Shown piece by piece: positions 18,212 to 26,435 of a stretch of 64,000 bases of DNA (the first letter of the stretch is position 1; each line of letters opens with the position of its first letter). Under the pieces are notes generated by a model. It made no database searches. It had not been told where the DNA came from and saw nothing but the letters and a program-made list of their open reading frames with translations. The position numbers were made by a program, and so were the translations under genes. Origin of the DNA: Anaerocolumna chitinilytica (GTDB taxonomy: Bacteria; Bacillota; Clostridia; Lachnospirales; Lachnospiraceae); assembly GCF_014218355.1 (NCBI RefSeq), contig NZ_AP023368.1, positions 3,476,001 through 3,540,000 of the forward strand. Direction: 5' to 3'.

Positions 18212-19198
18212 TTAATCTCTAACATGGCTAAGCAAACTAATAAAACGATAAACCAGCTCTGAGACAAACAGTGGTGCATGCCTATAAAAACTCGAAAATA
18301 ACTTCACAGAAAACTTCCTGCTATCCTGTTGAAGTGTTTCCTCCTTCCAGGGAGATGCTTTTGCAATCCTTCTATATTCCTTTCGCATAGGATGTGTACA
18401 GTTTTCTTCCCAGGGTCTGCCTACCAAACCTGTGGTAAAATGTAAAATAGCCGGATTTCTTTTTGCCTCTTCTAACTCTGCCTGTGTATAAAAGCTGTCC
18501 AAAAAGTATATACGCTTGATGGTCTTTGCAGAAAATGAATAGATATTAGCAAATGCATTGTACCTGGGAGCAAGAATGCGCTTTTTATTCCTGCAGACAC
18601 CATTGATGGTTCCCTGGTCATGGTGAGGCACATTACCATTGTGTTTTCGGATAAAATCCATAAACTGCTTCTCCATCTCCTCTTCCCGCCAACTGTACAG
18701 ATTGATCAGTATCGCCCCCGCATTCACATAAGATTCCTGAGGCTCCATTCCAATCTTCTTTAAGAAAAAGCTGTCTACGGTATCCCGAACTCCTGCGACC
18801 ATATACCCCTTCAAATCCACTGTCCATAAATCCTTCAGATTATCTCGGATAATGGTATCACAATCCAGATACAAAATTCTGTCATAAATCTTAGGAATAA
18901 TCGATGCTAAAAACAGCCTCGCATAAGAAGCAATTGCTATCTTTCTGGTTCCCATATTTAATTGAAGCCCTGAAACTGCCGCTTCCATTGATATAAAATT
19001 AATCTCTCTGTTATATTCCTTCGCAATCCATTCAAGTTTTTCTCTGTTAGGATTCCCTATTCCGCAATCCATCACAAATACTATGATTTCTGTGAAGTCT
19101 ATATTCGACTGAAACAATGACAGCATGGAAATACCAAGATATTTTGCATACTTATCATCAGCTGCATAAGCAACGCACAACTTTTGATTCTGATCCAT
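18212..19198 (-). CDS. Glycosyltransferase family 8 protein
   Basis: 328 residues, cytoplasmic, GT-A fold. Starts L-C-V-A-Y-A-A-D-D-K-Y and carries the metal/sugar-nucleotide motif L-Y-L-D-C-D-T-I near residue 100, then A-G-A-I-L-I-N-L near 170 and H-H-D-Q-G-T-I-N-G-V near 195. All are typical of GT8 (galactosyl/glucosyltransferases such as LgtC/WaaJ). The ATG at 19198 is preferred over one six codons earlier because it has AAGGAG six bases upstream. It follows the acyltransferase gene by 30 bases. It probably adds a hexose to the repeat unit of the exopolysaccharide; donor and acceptor cannot be read from sequence. Confidence 0.85.
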   Translation of the reverse strand: MDQNQKLCVAYAADDKYAKYLGISMLSLFQSNIDFTEIIVFVMDCGIGNPNREKLEWIAKEYNREINFISMEAAVSGLQLNMGTRKIAIASYARLFLASIIPKIYDRILYLDCDTIIRDNLKDLWTVDLKGYMVAGVRDTVDSFFLKKIGMEPQESYVNAGAILINLYSWREEEMEKQFMDFIRKHNGNVPHHDQGTINGVCRNKKRILAPRYNAFANIYSFSAKTIKRIYFLDSFYTQAELEEAKRNPAILHFTTGLVGRPWEENCTHPMRKEYRRIAKASPWKEETLQQDSRKFSVKLFSSFYRHAPLFVSELVYRFISLLSHVRD

Positions 19199-19228
19199 CC
19201 ATTTCTCCTTTTCCATAAACTCCCGGCC

Positions 19229-20287
19229 TTAACTTCTGTTTCCGGTTACGACAGAATAAAATTTAGGGCTTATTTTTTGCAATATTACTCCAAAGAAGAT
19301 ACACCCGATTATAATAATTACAGGTATCAACAAATATTCCAATAGCTGAACTAAAATAGTTTGAGGAAATACAAGGAGTGACAATTCTTTTAGCATTGAT
19401 AAATTCATTTCATGGAATACATATATAATAAAAGCATACTTTGATAACCAAATAATTCTATCGCATTTTTTATAAAAAGTAAGCTGACCTGACAATTTTA
19501 TAAAGAACAAAATTCCAATGATTACACTTAGATTATGAATAGCCGGAAGGTAAAAAGAAAAGGCATAATCCATAACAGTAAATCCTGCAAAGAGTATCAT
19601 CGCTAGAAATGAGTTTATACGATCTATTACTTTCACATCCAGTTGATATTTTACTACGTAATACCCCAGTGTAAAAAACACTATCGTCTGATTGTCCAGA
19701 AAAGGGATTGTGATATTACTAAACCAAAGACCCGCAAGCAAGGCCAGCAGGAGCACCGGTGCCTTATCAACTATTTTTTTAATGACAATTGCCAGTATAT
19801 TCAATAAGAATAAGTCTCTTAAAAACCATAAAGTATACAGATATGGATAGTTACCATTGAGATAGGTGTAAGCTTTAAGCCAATCCAGAAGACCATAATC
19901 TCTAACATAATAACTGTCTCTGGGAAAATATGCTGCGATTATTTTAATGGTCTGGGCACAATAACTAAACAATATCCAAAAACTATTCCAAAATAGATAT
20001 GGCAGCAGAACAGACCTGCATTTCTTTTTCATATTCGTAACCCACCTAAACTCTTTCGAGTAAAGCAAAATACTTGAAATAAGAAAGAATAACGGGACAG
20101 CTGTTCTTGAAATTGACTGTGATAGGATATAAATCAGAAAATCAAGGCATTGTTTTGATAAACTTCCTCCTGATAAGCTGTTATAAGCCGTTACCGCCGG
20201 ACTGCTGTGTATAAAAACCACCATAATTATGGATAGAAATTTCAAAATATTAATTCTGGCTGATAACCTTTCATCTATGCGATACAT
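19229..20287 (-). CDS. Acyltransferase 3 family membrane protein
   Basis: 352 residues with about ten hydrophobic segments. The N-terminal I-N-I-L-K-F-L-S-I-I-M-V-V-F-I-H-S and the R-I/N-pattern around R-T-A-V-P-L-F-F-L-I-S are the two signatures of the acyltransferase-3 (OafA/NodX/WcaH-like) family, with the conserved His at about residue 26. Such enzymes O-acetylate or O-succinylate surface sugars. Here it lies between the GT-C-like gene (23 bases upstream) and GT8 (30 bases downstream), so it most likely decorates the polysaccharide made by this operon. Confidence 0.85.
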   Translation of the reverse strand: MYRIDERLSARINILKFLSIIMVVFIHSSPAVTAYNSLSGGSLSKQCLDFLIYILSQSISRTAVPLFFLISSILLYSKEFRWVTNMKKKCRSVLLPYLFWNSFWILFSYCAQTIKIIAAYFPRDSYYVRDYGLLDWLKAYTYLNGNYPYLYTLWFLRDLFLLNILAIVIKKIVDKAPVLLLALLAGLWFSNITIPFLDNQTIVFFTLGYYVVKYQLDVKVIDRINSFLAMILFAGFTVMDYAFSFYLPAIHNLSVIIGILFFIKLSGQLTFYKKCDRIIWLSKYAFIIYVFHEMNLSMLKELSLLVFPQTILVQLLEYLLIPVIIIIGCIFFGVILQKISPKFYSVVTGNRS

Positions 20288-20310
20288 AAAATACCATACC
20301 TTTGCTACAA

Positions 20311-22644
20311 TTATTGTGTGCCATCCGCTTTCTTTTCGATTGCTTTGATTTCATCCGCATAATCAGACAAGTAATCAATTTGAGGATCATAAGGACTATA
20401 AACATTCTGCTTCATCATATAAACCACGTAGATATCATCCTCAAAATAAACCTTGAAATTGTCCGGATACCTCTTTTTAAATTCTTGTGCCCAATAATAT
20501 GCCTGGGATTCAATGACTGCACGTTGATAGTAATAGTCCTGCACATCCCCCAGATAAGCAAAATTCTTGGCTGCGTATTTCAGATTCACATCCACATAGC
20601 CATAGATGTAATCATTTAACACATGCTTTTCTATAAAAAAGAAAACATACTTGGTCGGAAAAGTAAAAAGTTTTTGATTCCCGTTTACCATATCCATAAA
20701 CTGAGCCAGCTGTGTATGGTAGCCATAGTCCAAAACATCATAGTATTCCTCGGTAGGAGAAACAATCGTATAAGTGTCTTTGGGATATGTCTTCTTAATA
20801 TTTCGCAGGACATACTCGGATTCGTTATAATATGCCTGATCAAAATAGAAGAAGCTGTGCACCCAGCCAAGCAGAATAATGGCAGATGCTATACCGACGC
20901 CAAGAAAGAGTGAAAACGTCCTAAGGAAGGCCTGGTAGTAGCGATTCTTCCAGCCTCCTGCTATACGAAATGCAAAATCCAGCGGAATTATATAGATAAA
21001 CCCGCTGATTGGCTCCGCAAAAGTTGCTATTCTAGCCACCTCAATCAACTGGACAATTCCCAATTTTTTAGCGGCTCCAAATATACAAAGAATAAACATA
21101 TTGATGATTATTGCCAAATACACCTGCCCAATACTTCTGGTCTTTTTTCGTAAAATCATTAGGATTGAACATAAAAATCCTAACAACATACACACAAACA
21201 GTACCAGTATTGCTTCCTCGTTATATATCGTTGTACTGGCAAAGCTGAATAAGGAATTACCTACATAGATTACAATTTCCTTTGCAGACATCTTTGAGTA
21301 GTCGATTTTTACCTTTGTTTCATCTTCTGCGGACGTATCCTCGTTGCCCTCGCCTGCAACATTTTCCCCTAATGCTTCATTCAGATTAGTTTCATACTTC
21401 GTTTCCGCTCCCTGCCATTTCTTACCCTCGATTACGCTGGTTGCCCAGTTCATGGAGCCATTGAAAGGGACTCCTCTGGCAAGAAAAGCTGCCATTGGAA
21501 GAACTGCTATCACTGCCCCCATTATTCCGCAAAACATCAGCGGAACAAAGTACTGTTTCTTTAAGACCTTTGGAAGGTAAGCCAGTCCAATTGCTATTAC
21601 CATAAAAATCGCTGCAATCGCGGTAAAAAAATGATATGCAATGACCAATGAGACACATATCATAACAAAAAGGGCATCGGAATTCAGATATCTCCGGTTG
21701 ATGTAGGAATTCATACGAAAGAAAGACCGAAGCCTTGAATCACTTTCAACCACAGATTTTTTTCTGTCCTGCTTCAGATAGCGGAACATAAAATAGGCAA
21801 GTCCGATAACAGCATACATGGCTGCCTCTTGCGGCAGGGCAGCTGCGTAACGGCTTTGATTCAGCATAAGGCTAACCACTACTGCAACCGTTATCGGTGT
21901 ATACTTCCCATAAAAAATCTGTTTTGCTAACAAAAATATTCCAATGATAAGGAGCACTGTTTGATATGTCCCCGAATAAAGCAGTATCTCACGCAGGTTT
22001 AGTTGAAAGAACGCACGAAGGATAAGTATCATAATATGCATTCCATAGGGATAGACTCCCTCGAAAAACATTTTGCCCTTTTCCATGCCATAAATCCAGG
22101 ATTGATGCACCGGTATATCCGGAAACTGATAGCTATGATACTTCATAACAAAGTGCGTGAGAAAATATATATTGTATAGAACCAGACTTGTTAAGAGAAT
22201 CGTTTCCAGCCAGTTCTTTCTAATATACTTCCATATTTTCCACTGCAGTAATGACCGCCATAAAGTCTTTGACCTTTCTCTAATCTTACGCGTTAAGTAT
22301 TTGACTAATCTTTCTTCATTACTTGCCTCCCATAATTCCAGAATGGTAACCTTACAGCGATAAAAAAACTGTTTATCAGAGAAATTCCAGATTATAAAGG
22401 AATAAATAAGTACATTGCTTCCAATGATTGAGAAACGATTTAAGATATTGAAAAACCCAAGGAGGTATACCAGGTTAATTTCCAGTGCTGCCTGGGTAAG
22501 CAAGCAAAACCAAAAACGATAACTATAGCTTTTATTTAAAAGATATTTTCTCCAAACAATCAGCGGAATCAGAAAATCCCGTACCACACTGCATAATAGT
22601 ACTAAAACCAAAGACACTATATATGCATTCGTATCAACTATCAT
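20311..22644 (-). CDS. Large polytopic membrane protein, GT-C-like, function unknown
   Basis: 777 residues with about 13-14 membrane helices, a basic cytoplasmic loop near 100-140, and an acidic soluble insert around 410-455 (G-E-N-V-A-G-E-G-N-E-D-T-S-A-E-D-E). The first extracytoplasmic loop holds F-P-D-I-P-V-H-Q-S-W, with an Asp and a His in the place where GT-C glycosyltransferases or oligosaccharide polymerases keep their catalytic acid. The C-terminal 180 residues form a soluble domain. I do not recognise a named family. In a cluster with a Wzx flippase and no obvious Wzy, it is a candidate polymerase or lipid-linked-sugar transferase. That role is inference. Confidence 0.6.
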   Translation of the reverse strand: MIVDTNAYIVSLVLVLLCSVVRDFLIPLIVWRKYLLNKSYSYRFWFCLLTQAALEINLVYLLGFFNILNRFSIIGSNVLIYSFIIWNFSDKQFFYRCKVTILELWEASNEERLVKYLTRKIRERSKTLWRSLLQWKIWKYIRKNWLETILLTSLVLYNIYFLTHFVMKYHSYQFPDIPVHQSWIYGMEKGKMFFEGVYPYGMHIMILILRAFFQLNLREILLYSGTYQTVLLIIGIFLLAKQIFYGKYTPITVAVVVSLMLNQSRYAAALPQEAAMYAVIGLAYFMFRYLKQDRKKSVVESDSRLRSFFRMNSYINRRYLNSDALFVMICVSLVIAYHFFTAIAAIFMVIAIGLAYLPKVLKKQYFVPLMFCGIMGAVIAVLPMAAFLARGVPFNGSMNWATSVIEGKKWQGAETKYETNLNEALGENVAGEGNEDTSAEDETKVKIDYSKMSAKEIVIYVGNSLFSFASTTIYNEEAILVLFVCMLLGFLCSILMILRKKTRSIGQVYLAIIINMFILCIFGAAKKLGIVQLIEVARIATFAEPISGFIYIIPLDFAFRIAGGWKNRYYQAFLRTFSLFLGVGIASAIILLGWVHSFFYFDQAYYNESEYVLRNIKKTYPKDTYTIVSPTEEYYDVLDYGYHTQLAQFMDMVNGNQKLFTFPTKYVFFFIEKHVLNDYIYGYVDVNLKYAAKNFAYLGDVQDYYYQRAVIESQAYYWAQEFKKRYPDNFKVYFEDDIYVVYMMKQNVYSPYDPQIDYLSDYADEIKAIEKKADGTQ

Positions 22645-22701
22645 CTTCTTTTCTCACCTCACTTCTCTCATTTATACAAACAACCATTCCAGTCTCTATG
22701 G

Positions 22702-22962
22702 GCCTCATGTTTGCGCTGAGGATTACACAGGCACAAACATGTGTGTGAAAATTGCCTTTTAATTTTCACACTACAATCATACCTTCCCAACGCGCCTCAT
22801 GTTTGCGCCGAGGATTACGCAGGCACAAACATGTGTGTGAAAATTGCCTTTTAATTTTCACACTACAATCATGCCTTCCCAACGCGCCTCATGTTTATGC
22901 CGAGGATTACGCAGGCACAAACATGTGTGTGAAAATTGCCTTTTAATTTTCACACTACATAC
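22702..22962. repeat. 2.8 tandem copies of a 92-bp structured repeat
   Basis: Units begin at 22702, 22794 and 22886; the third ends at about 22962. Each holds two hairpins. One is a perfect 11-bp stem GTGTGAAAATT/AATTTTCACAC with a 7-base loop. The other is a 12-bp stem CATGTTTG-x-GCC/GGC-x-CAAACATG with a 12-base loop. Differences between copies fall on the second stem as G-U or U-A changes that keep pairing in minus-strand RNA. The third copy overlaps the stop codon of the flippase gene. It fills the 310-base gap before the GT-C-like gene. It is not CRISPR: units are directly abutting with no spacers. Confidence 0.9.
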
Positions 22963-24406
22963 TATCTTTCAATCCACTTATAATATTCCCGACTGAGCGG
23001 TATTCCTTACTGATAAAGATAACATAAATGCAACATCCAGCCAGATATACAAAACCTCCGGCACAAATCTGAAGAAGCAATCTTAGGAAATTATTGAAAG
23101 GAAGACCACCCAAAGAATATACCGCTGCAAATTCTAACACACCGCAAATCACAAAAGGCCTCAAGGTCTTAAACAGCTGATTCACCTTGTAGATATGCCG
23201 TATATAAACCATCTGATATGTGCATACAACTAATTCAGCCCCAAATGTACCAATAACAGTTCCGCTAGCTCCTAGCCCTGGAATAAGCAAAAGATTTAAT
23301 ATAATGTTAGTCAGTGCTCCCAAAGACACGGACCACATATATACATGCTCCCTATGAAATGGAATTAGATATTGTGTCTGTACAACGTTAACGATACTCA
23401 TGGGAATCATAACCATAGCAAGCTCCATGGTGAGAAGAATCGTAGGTTCATATTCCTTTCCAAAAAACCAGGGTACAAAGTTTGATGCCACTCCAGCAAT
23501 TCCAAAACAGAGTGCACAGCAGACGAAACTGTTAAATCTGATGGAATTCTTCATCTTCTGCACACCTTCCTCTATTCTGTTATTTGCAACCAGATTTGAG
23601 ATTCTTGGCAGCATAACCGTATCCAGTGCTGATAGAATTCCCTTGGGGAGGTTAATGATATTTTCAGCAAAAGCATAAAAAGCTACTACAGTGGTGCTCT
23701 TAACAAGAACACCAAGCATAATTTTATCCAGCCAGTTATAGATGCTTAAAGCAAAGAGCGGAACAAACAGTTTCAAATTCGGTACAATATGACAGGTGAT
23801 ATCTTCTTTTTTCAGAGTTACCCTCTTAACTAAGGGGAACAGAAACGGAATAAGCTGTACCTGCTCCAGCAAAAAACAAACTGACATTACGCAGGTATAT
23901 ATCCAAAGGTCCCTGTCAGAATGTACAAAAGTAAAAACGCAGACAATAATCAGTGTTCGGGATATCAGACTTCTTATAGTAGTTAACCGAAACCTTTCCA
24001 TGCCGTAAAAGAACCAGCTGACATCAAAAAGGATGGAGGCTACATAGATTAGCTGCATCCAATATACTCTCCGGTCTTCTTTAAAAACTGTCAGCACCAG
24101 CAAAATAAAGATTAGGATAGAGAGAATAGAAGTTAGAATTTGTATGGTAAAAATCCCCCAAAAGACTCTGCTTCTCTTCCCGATATCCTCTCTGCAGGCA
24201 GCGATGCTTCGGTTTCCGTAATTATCAAGTCCCAGCTTTCCAAACATTATAAAATAGCAGGCAACCGTGCTGGAAAAGGTATACACTCCAACCTGCTCCG
24301 CTCCCAGCACACGAGCTATATAAGGTGTAACAATAAGCGGCAAAATGCAAATGGACAAGCGGTATATGACATTGTATATATAGTTTTTCTTAATATCTAT
24401 GCCCAT
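22955..24406 (-). CDS. Wzx-type oligosaccharide flippase (MOP superfamily)
   Basis: 483 residues, 12-14 membrane helices across the full length. It begins with the family pattern: Y-N-V-I-Y-R-L, then I-V-T-P-Y-I-A-R-V-L-G-A-E-Q-V-G-V-Y-T-F (about 20-43), as in Wzx/RfbX/CapF. It should flip undecaprenyl-pyrophosphate-linked oligosaccharides outward. It follows the GT2-LRR gene by 15 bases. Its last codons run into the structured repeat, whose first hairpin begins at the stop codon. A Wzx next to PelG (a different MOP-family member) in one operon is unusual. Confidence 0.88.
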   Translation of the reverse strand: MGIDIKKNYIYNVIYRLSICILPLIVTPYIARVLGAEQVGVYTFSSTVACYFIMFGKLGLDNYGNRSIAACREDIGKRSRVFWGIFTIQILTSILSILIFILLVLTVFKEDRRVYWMQLIYVASILFDVSWFFYGMERFRLTTIRSLISRTLIIVCVFTFVHSDRDLWIYTCVMSVCFLLEQVQLIPFLFPLVKRVTLKKEDITCHIVPNLKLFVPLFALSIYNWLDKIMLGVLVKSTTVVAFYAFAENIINLPKGILSALDTVMLPRISNLVANNRIEEGVQKMKNSIRFNSFVCCALCFGIAGVASNFVPWFFGKEYEPTILLTMELAMVMIPMSIVNVVQTQYLIPFHREHVYMWSVSLGALTNIILNLLLIPGLGASGTVIGTFGAELVVCTYQMVYIRHIYKVNQLFKTLRPFVICGVLEFAAVYSLGGLPFNNFLRLLLQICAGGFVYLAGCCIYVIFISKEYRSVGNIISGLKDSM

Positions 24407-24421
24407 TTTTTCATTCCTCTA

Positions 24422-26344
24422 CTAGTTAGAAGTATTCTCTTCCTCAATATTTTCCTGCATCTGAAACTCTACACGCTTTTCAAAAGCTGTCGGTGAAATT
24501 GCAATATCTCCTGATAAAATAATTACTTTTACAAGGGAAGTACATTTGGCAAAGGCCTGATGATTAATAGAAAGCACTTTCTTAGGTATCTTAATCTGCT
24601 TTAGGCCGGAACATCCGTAGAAAGTTCGTTCATAAATCCGTCCGATCTGGGTCGGCAGCTGAAAATAAGTTAAAGCTTCACAATGCATAAAGGCACTTTT
24701 GCCCATATATTTTAATGTATCAATCTGTGGTAATACTGCTGTCTCAAGCTGTTTACAATATGCAAAAGCATAACTTCCCAAAACCTTTACTTTTCCCGTC
24801 AGAAATATTTTCTTAAGCCTGCCGCATCCCATAAAAGCACCTCTTCCCACAAATTCCAGCATACTGCCCTGTCCAAACTCTACTGCACCAAGATTCGTAC
24901 ATCCAGCAAAGGTGAATCGAGGAATTTTTACAAGGGCTGTAGGGAAAATATTGCCGGTAAAATTCAACTTTTTTAAAGAACAACACTCGGCAAAGGCAGC
25001 TTTTCCAATTTCAACTATACTGGAGGGCAGCCAGAGATTCTCCAGAGCACTGCAGCCCGCAAAGGCATAGTCACCGATTTTTCCAAGGCGGCTTCCTTCC
25101 TTCACAAAAATATTTTGTAAGCTCTTGCAATTTTGAAAAGCATGGGCCTGAATCTCTTGTACCGTATTCGGTATTTCAACAGAAATAAGCTGGTCACAAC
25201 CATAGAACATGCTTTTTTTTATAACCGTTACATATTCAGGAATTACGATATTTTTCAACCTGTGATTAAACATAAAATCAAGAGGATTCTCCTCGTTATA
25301 TTGGCGGGCAGAAGAAAAAAGTATATTTTCCTCCTTCGTTACGTTCTGCAGAATTGAGGGCTTTAACGCTTTTACCCTTTCAAACTTGCCTTTCCGGAAA
25401 AGACGGAGATCATTGCTGATTCGTATATTCTCATATACCTGGGACATAGTTCTTAACAGCCATTTTAGCAGATACCTGAAAGCTTTTCCAAGGTTTCGAA
25501 GCAACAGGAAAACGGAATGAATAGGGGCCTTCATAAAATATACCAGGATATATCCCGCATAATTCAGCCACAGATAATTAGCCCTTGCCAGACGTATCAT
25601 TCTGCTATACATACTCTGTGACATTTTTTTGTCGACCAAAAGGAGGTCCATGTATTTATAGAAAATATTTTGGCAATCCTTTAGGTCATTAAACTCATAC
25701 TCTTTATTATCTGAAGTAATACTGCATTCACATAAATTAACAGGGGTAATCAACACTTTTTTCTTCTTACTCAGTCTGATAAGCATATCTCCGTCAATAA
25801 AATTTGTAAACCGACTATCAAACCCCCCTGCCTCTTTCACAGCTTCTCTTTTGTATATGACCTGAGCAGACATTTTCCCAGGGTTATCCAAAATCCATCT
25901 TGAGGGTTCGAAGGTCAGATGTTCAATCAACGGCTCTGCTGCAACATGAGCCTCCCTCTTATCAAGAAGCAGCCCATTACTGCTGGAAGCCGCAGCCTCT
26001 GTATTATTCTTAAGTTGTTCCAGCTGCAACAACACCTTAGTAGAGTCCCAGGAATCATTGCTGTTTAAGAAGGCGATATATTCTCCTGTCACATAATCCA
26101 GGGTAAAATTACGAATCTCAGCAGCAGACAGCAGCTGGTCCATCTTAAGATATTCCACATTAGGATAAGCAGTCAAATCCTCCTGCAAGCTGAGGCTATA
26201 GATACTGTTTGGTTCATTTGCATCTGCCACCAACACTCTGATTGGCGAATATATTTGATTAAGAATACTATTTAGCGTTTTTAAAATACTCAAGGTGGTA
26301 TCTCTTCTTGCAATTAAAACAACGCTTAGTAACGAATTTTCCAT
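24422..26344 (-). CDS. GT2-type glycosyltransferase fused to BspA-like leucine-rich repeats
   Basis: 640 residues from the ATG at 26344; an upstream in-frame start would be encoded by the repeat copy at 26.36-26.42 kb and is rejected. Residues 1-230 are a GT-A/GT2 domain (L-L-S-V-V-L-I-A-R-R at the start; F-L-N-S-N-D-S-W near 90 at the site of the usual D-x-D/S-x-D). A helical, partly hydrophobic linker follows (230-330). Residues from about 355 on hold ten repeats of about 23 residues with the A-F-x2-C-x2-L signature of LRR_5 (BspA-type). The protein has no signal peptide, so the LRR part should be cytoplasmic, unlike most BspA proteins. The Asp-to-Asn change in the first acidic position may weaken catalysis. 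Confidence 0.8.
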   Translation of the reverse strand: MENSLLSVVLIARRDTTLSILKTLNSILNQIYSPIRVLVADANEPNSIYSLSLQEDLTAYPNVEYLKMDQLLSAAEIRNFTLDYVTGEYIAFLNSNDSWDSTKVLLQLEQLKNNTEAAASSSNGLLLDKREAHVAAEPLIEHLTFEPSRWILDNPGKMSAQVIYKREAVKEAGGFDSRFTNFIDGDMLIRLSKKKKVLITPVNLCECSITSDNKEYEFNDLKDCQNIFYKYMDLLLVDKKMSQSMYSRMIRLARANYLWLNYAGYILVYFMKAPIHSVFLLLRNLGKAFRYLLKWLLRTMSQVYENIRISNDLRLFRKGKFERVKALKPSILQNVTKEENILFSSARQYNEENPLDFMFNHRLKNIVIPEYVTVIKKSMFYGCDQLISVEIPNTVQEIQAHAFQNCKSLQNIFVKEGSRLGKIGDYAFAGCSALENLWLPSSIVEIGKAAFAECCSLKKLNFTGNIFPTALVKIPRFTFAGCTNLGAVEFGQGSMLEFVGRGAFMGCGRLKKIFLTGKVKVLGSYAFAYCKQLETAVLPQIDTLKYMGKSAFMHCEALTYFQLPTQIGRIYERTFYGCSGLKQIKIPKKVLSINHQAFAKCTSLVKVIILSGDIAISPTAFEKRVEFQMQENIEEENTSN

Positions 26345-26357
26345 ATTAATTCCCACG

Positions 26358-26422
26358 CCTTTCCAACGCTCATTAGGTTTGGGCCGAGGATTACCCGGGC
26401 ACAAACATGTGTGTGAAAATTA
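26358..26422. repeat. Diverged single copy of the 92-bp repeat
   Basis: CCAACGCTCAT..GGGCCGAGGATTACCCGGGC..ACAAACATGTGTGTGAAAATT matches the core of the tandem repeat 3.4 kb away. It keeps most of the second hairpin (GTTTGTGCC/GGCCCAAAC on the minus strand, one mismatch) but lacks the right arm of the first. It sits in the 91-base gap just upstream of the GT2-LRR gene and ends 14 bases before its start codon. Confidence 0.8.
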
Positions 26423-26435
26423 TCCATACTCGGTT

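Noticed and set aside
20302..20619. 105-residue plus-strand open frame opposite the GT-C-like gene
   Set aside because: It lies fully antisense to a clear coding region, has no ribosome site and no recognisable domain; the same holds for the other long antisense frames in the window.
22752..22946. A 64-residue plus-strand open frame with an internal duplicated peptide
   Set aside because: It is only the translation of the 92-bp tandem repeat; no ribosome site, and the repeat is better explained as structured DNA/RNA.
22702..22962. Possible CRISPR array
   Set aside because: Units abut with a constant 92-bp period and no unique spacers, and there are no cas genes in the window.
26345..26404. 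Longer N-terminus of the GT2-LRR protein
   Set aside because: The extra 20 codons are encoded by the dispersed repeat copy, and the GT2 domain begins right after the ATG at 26344.
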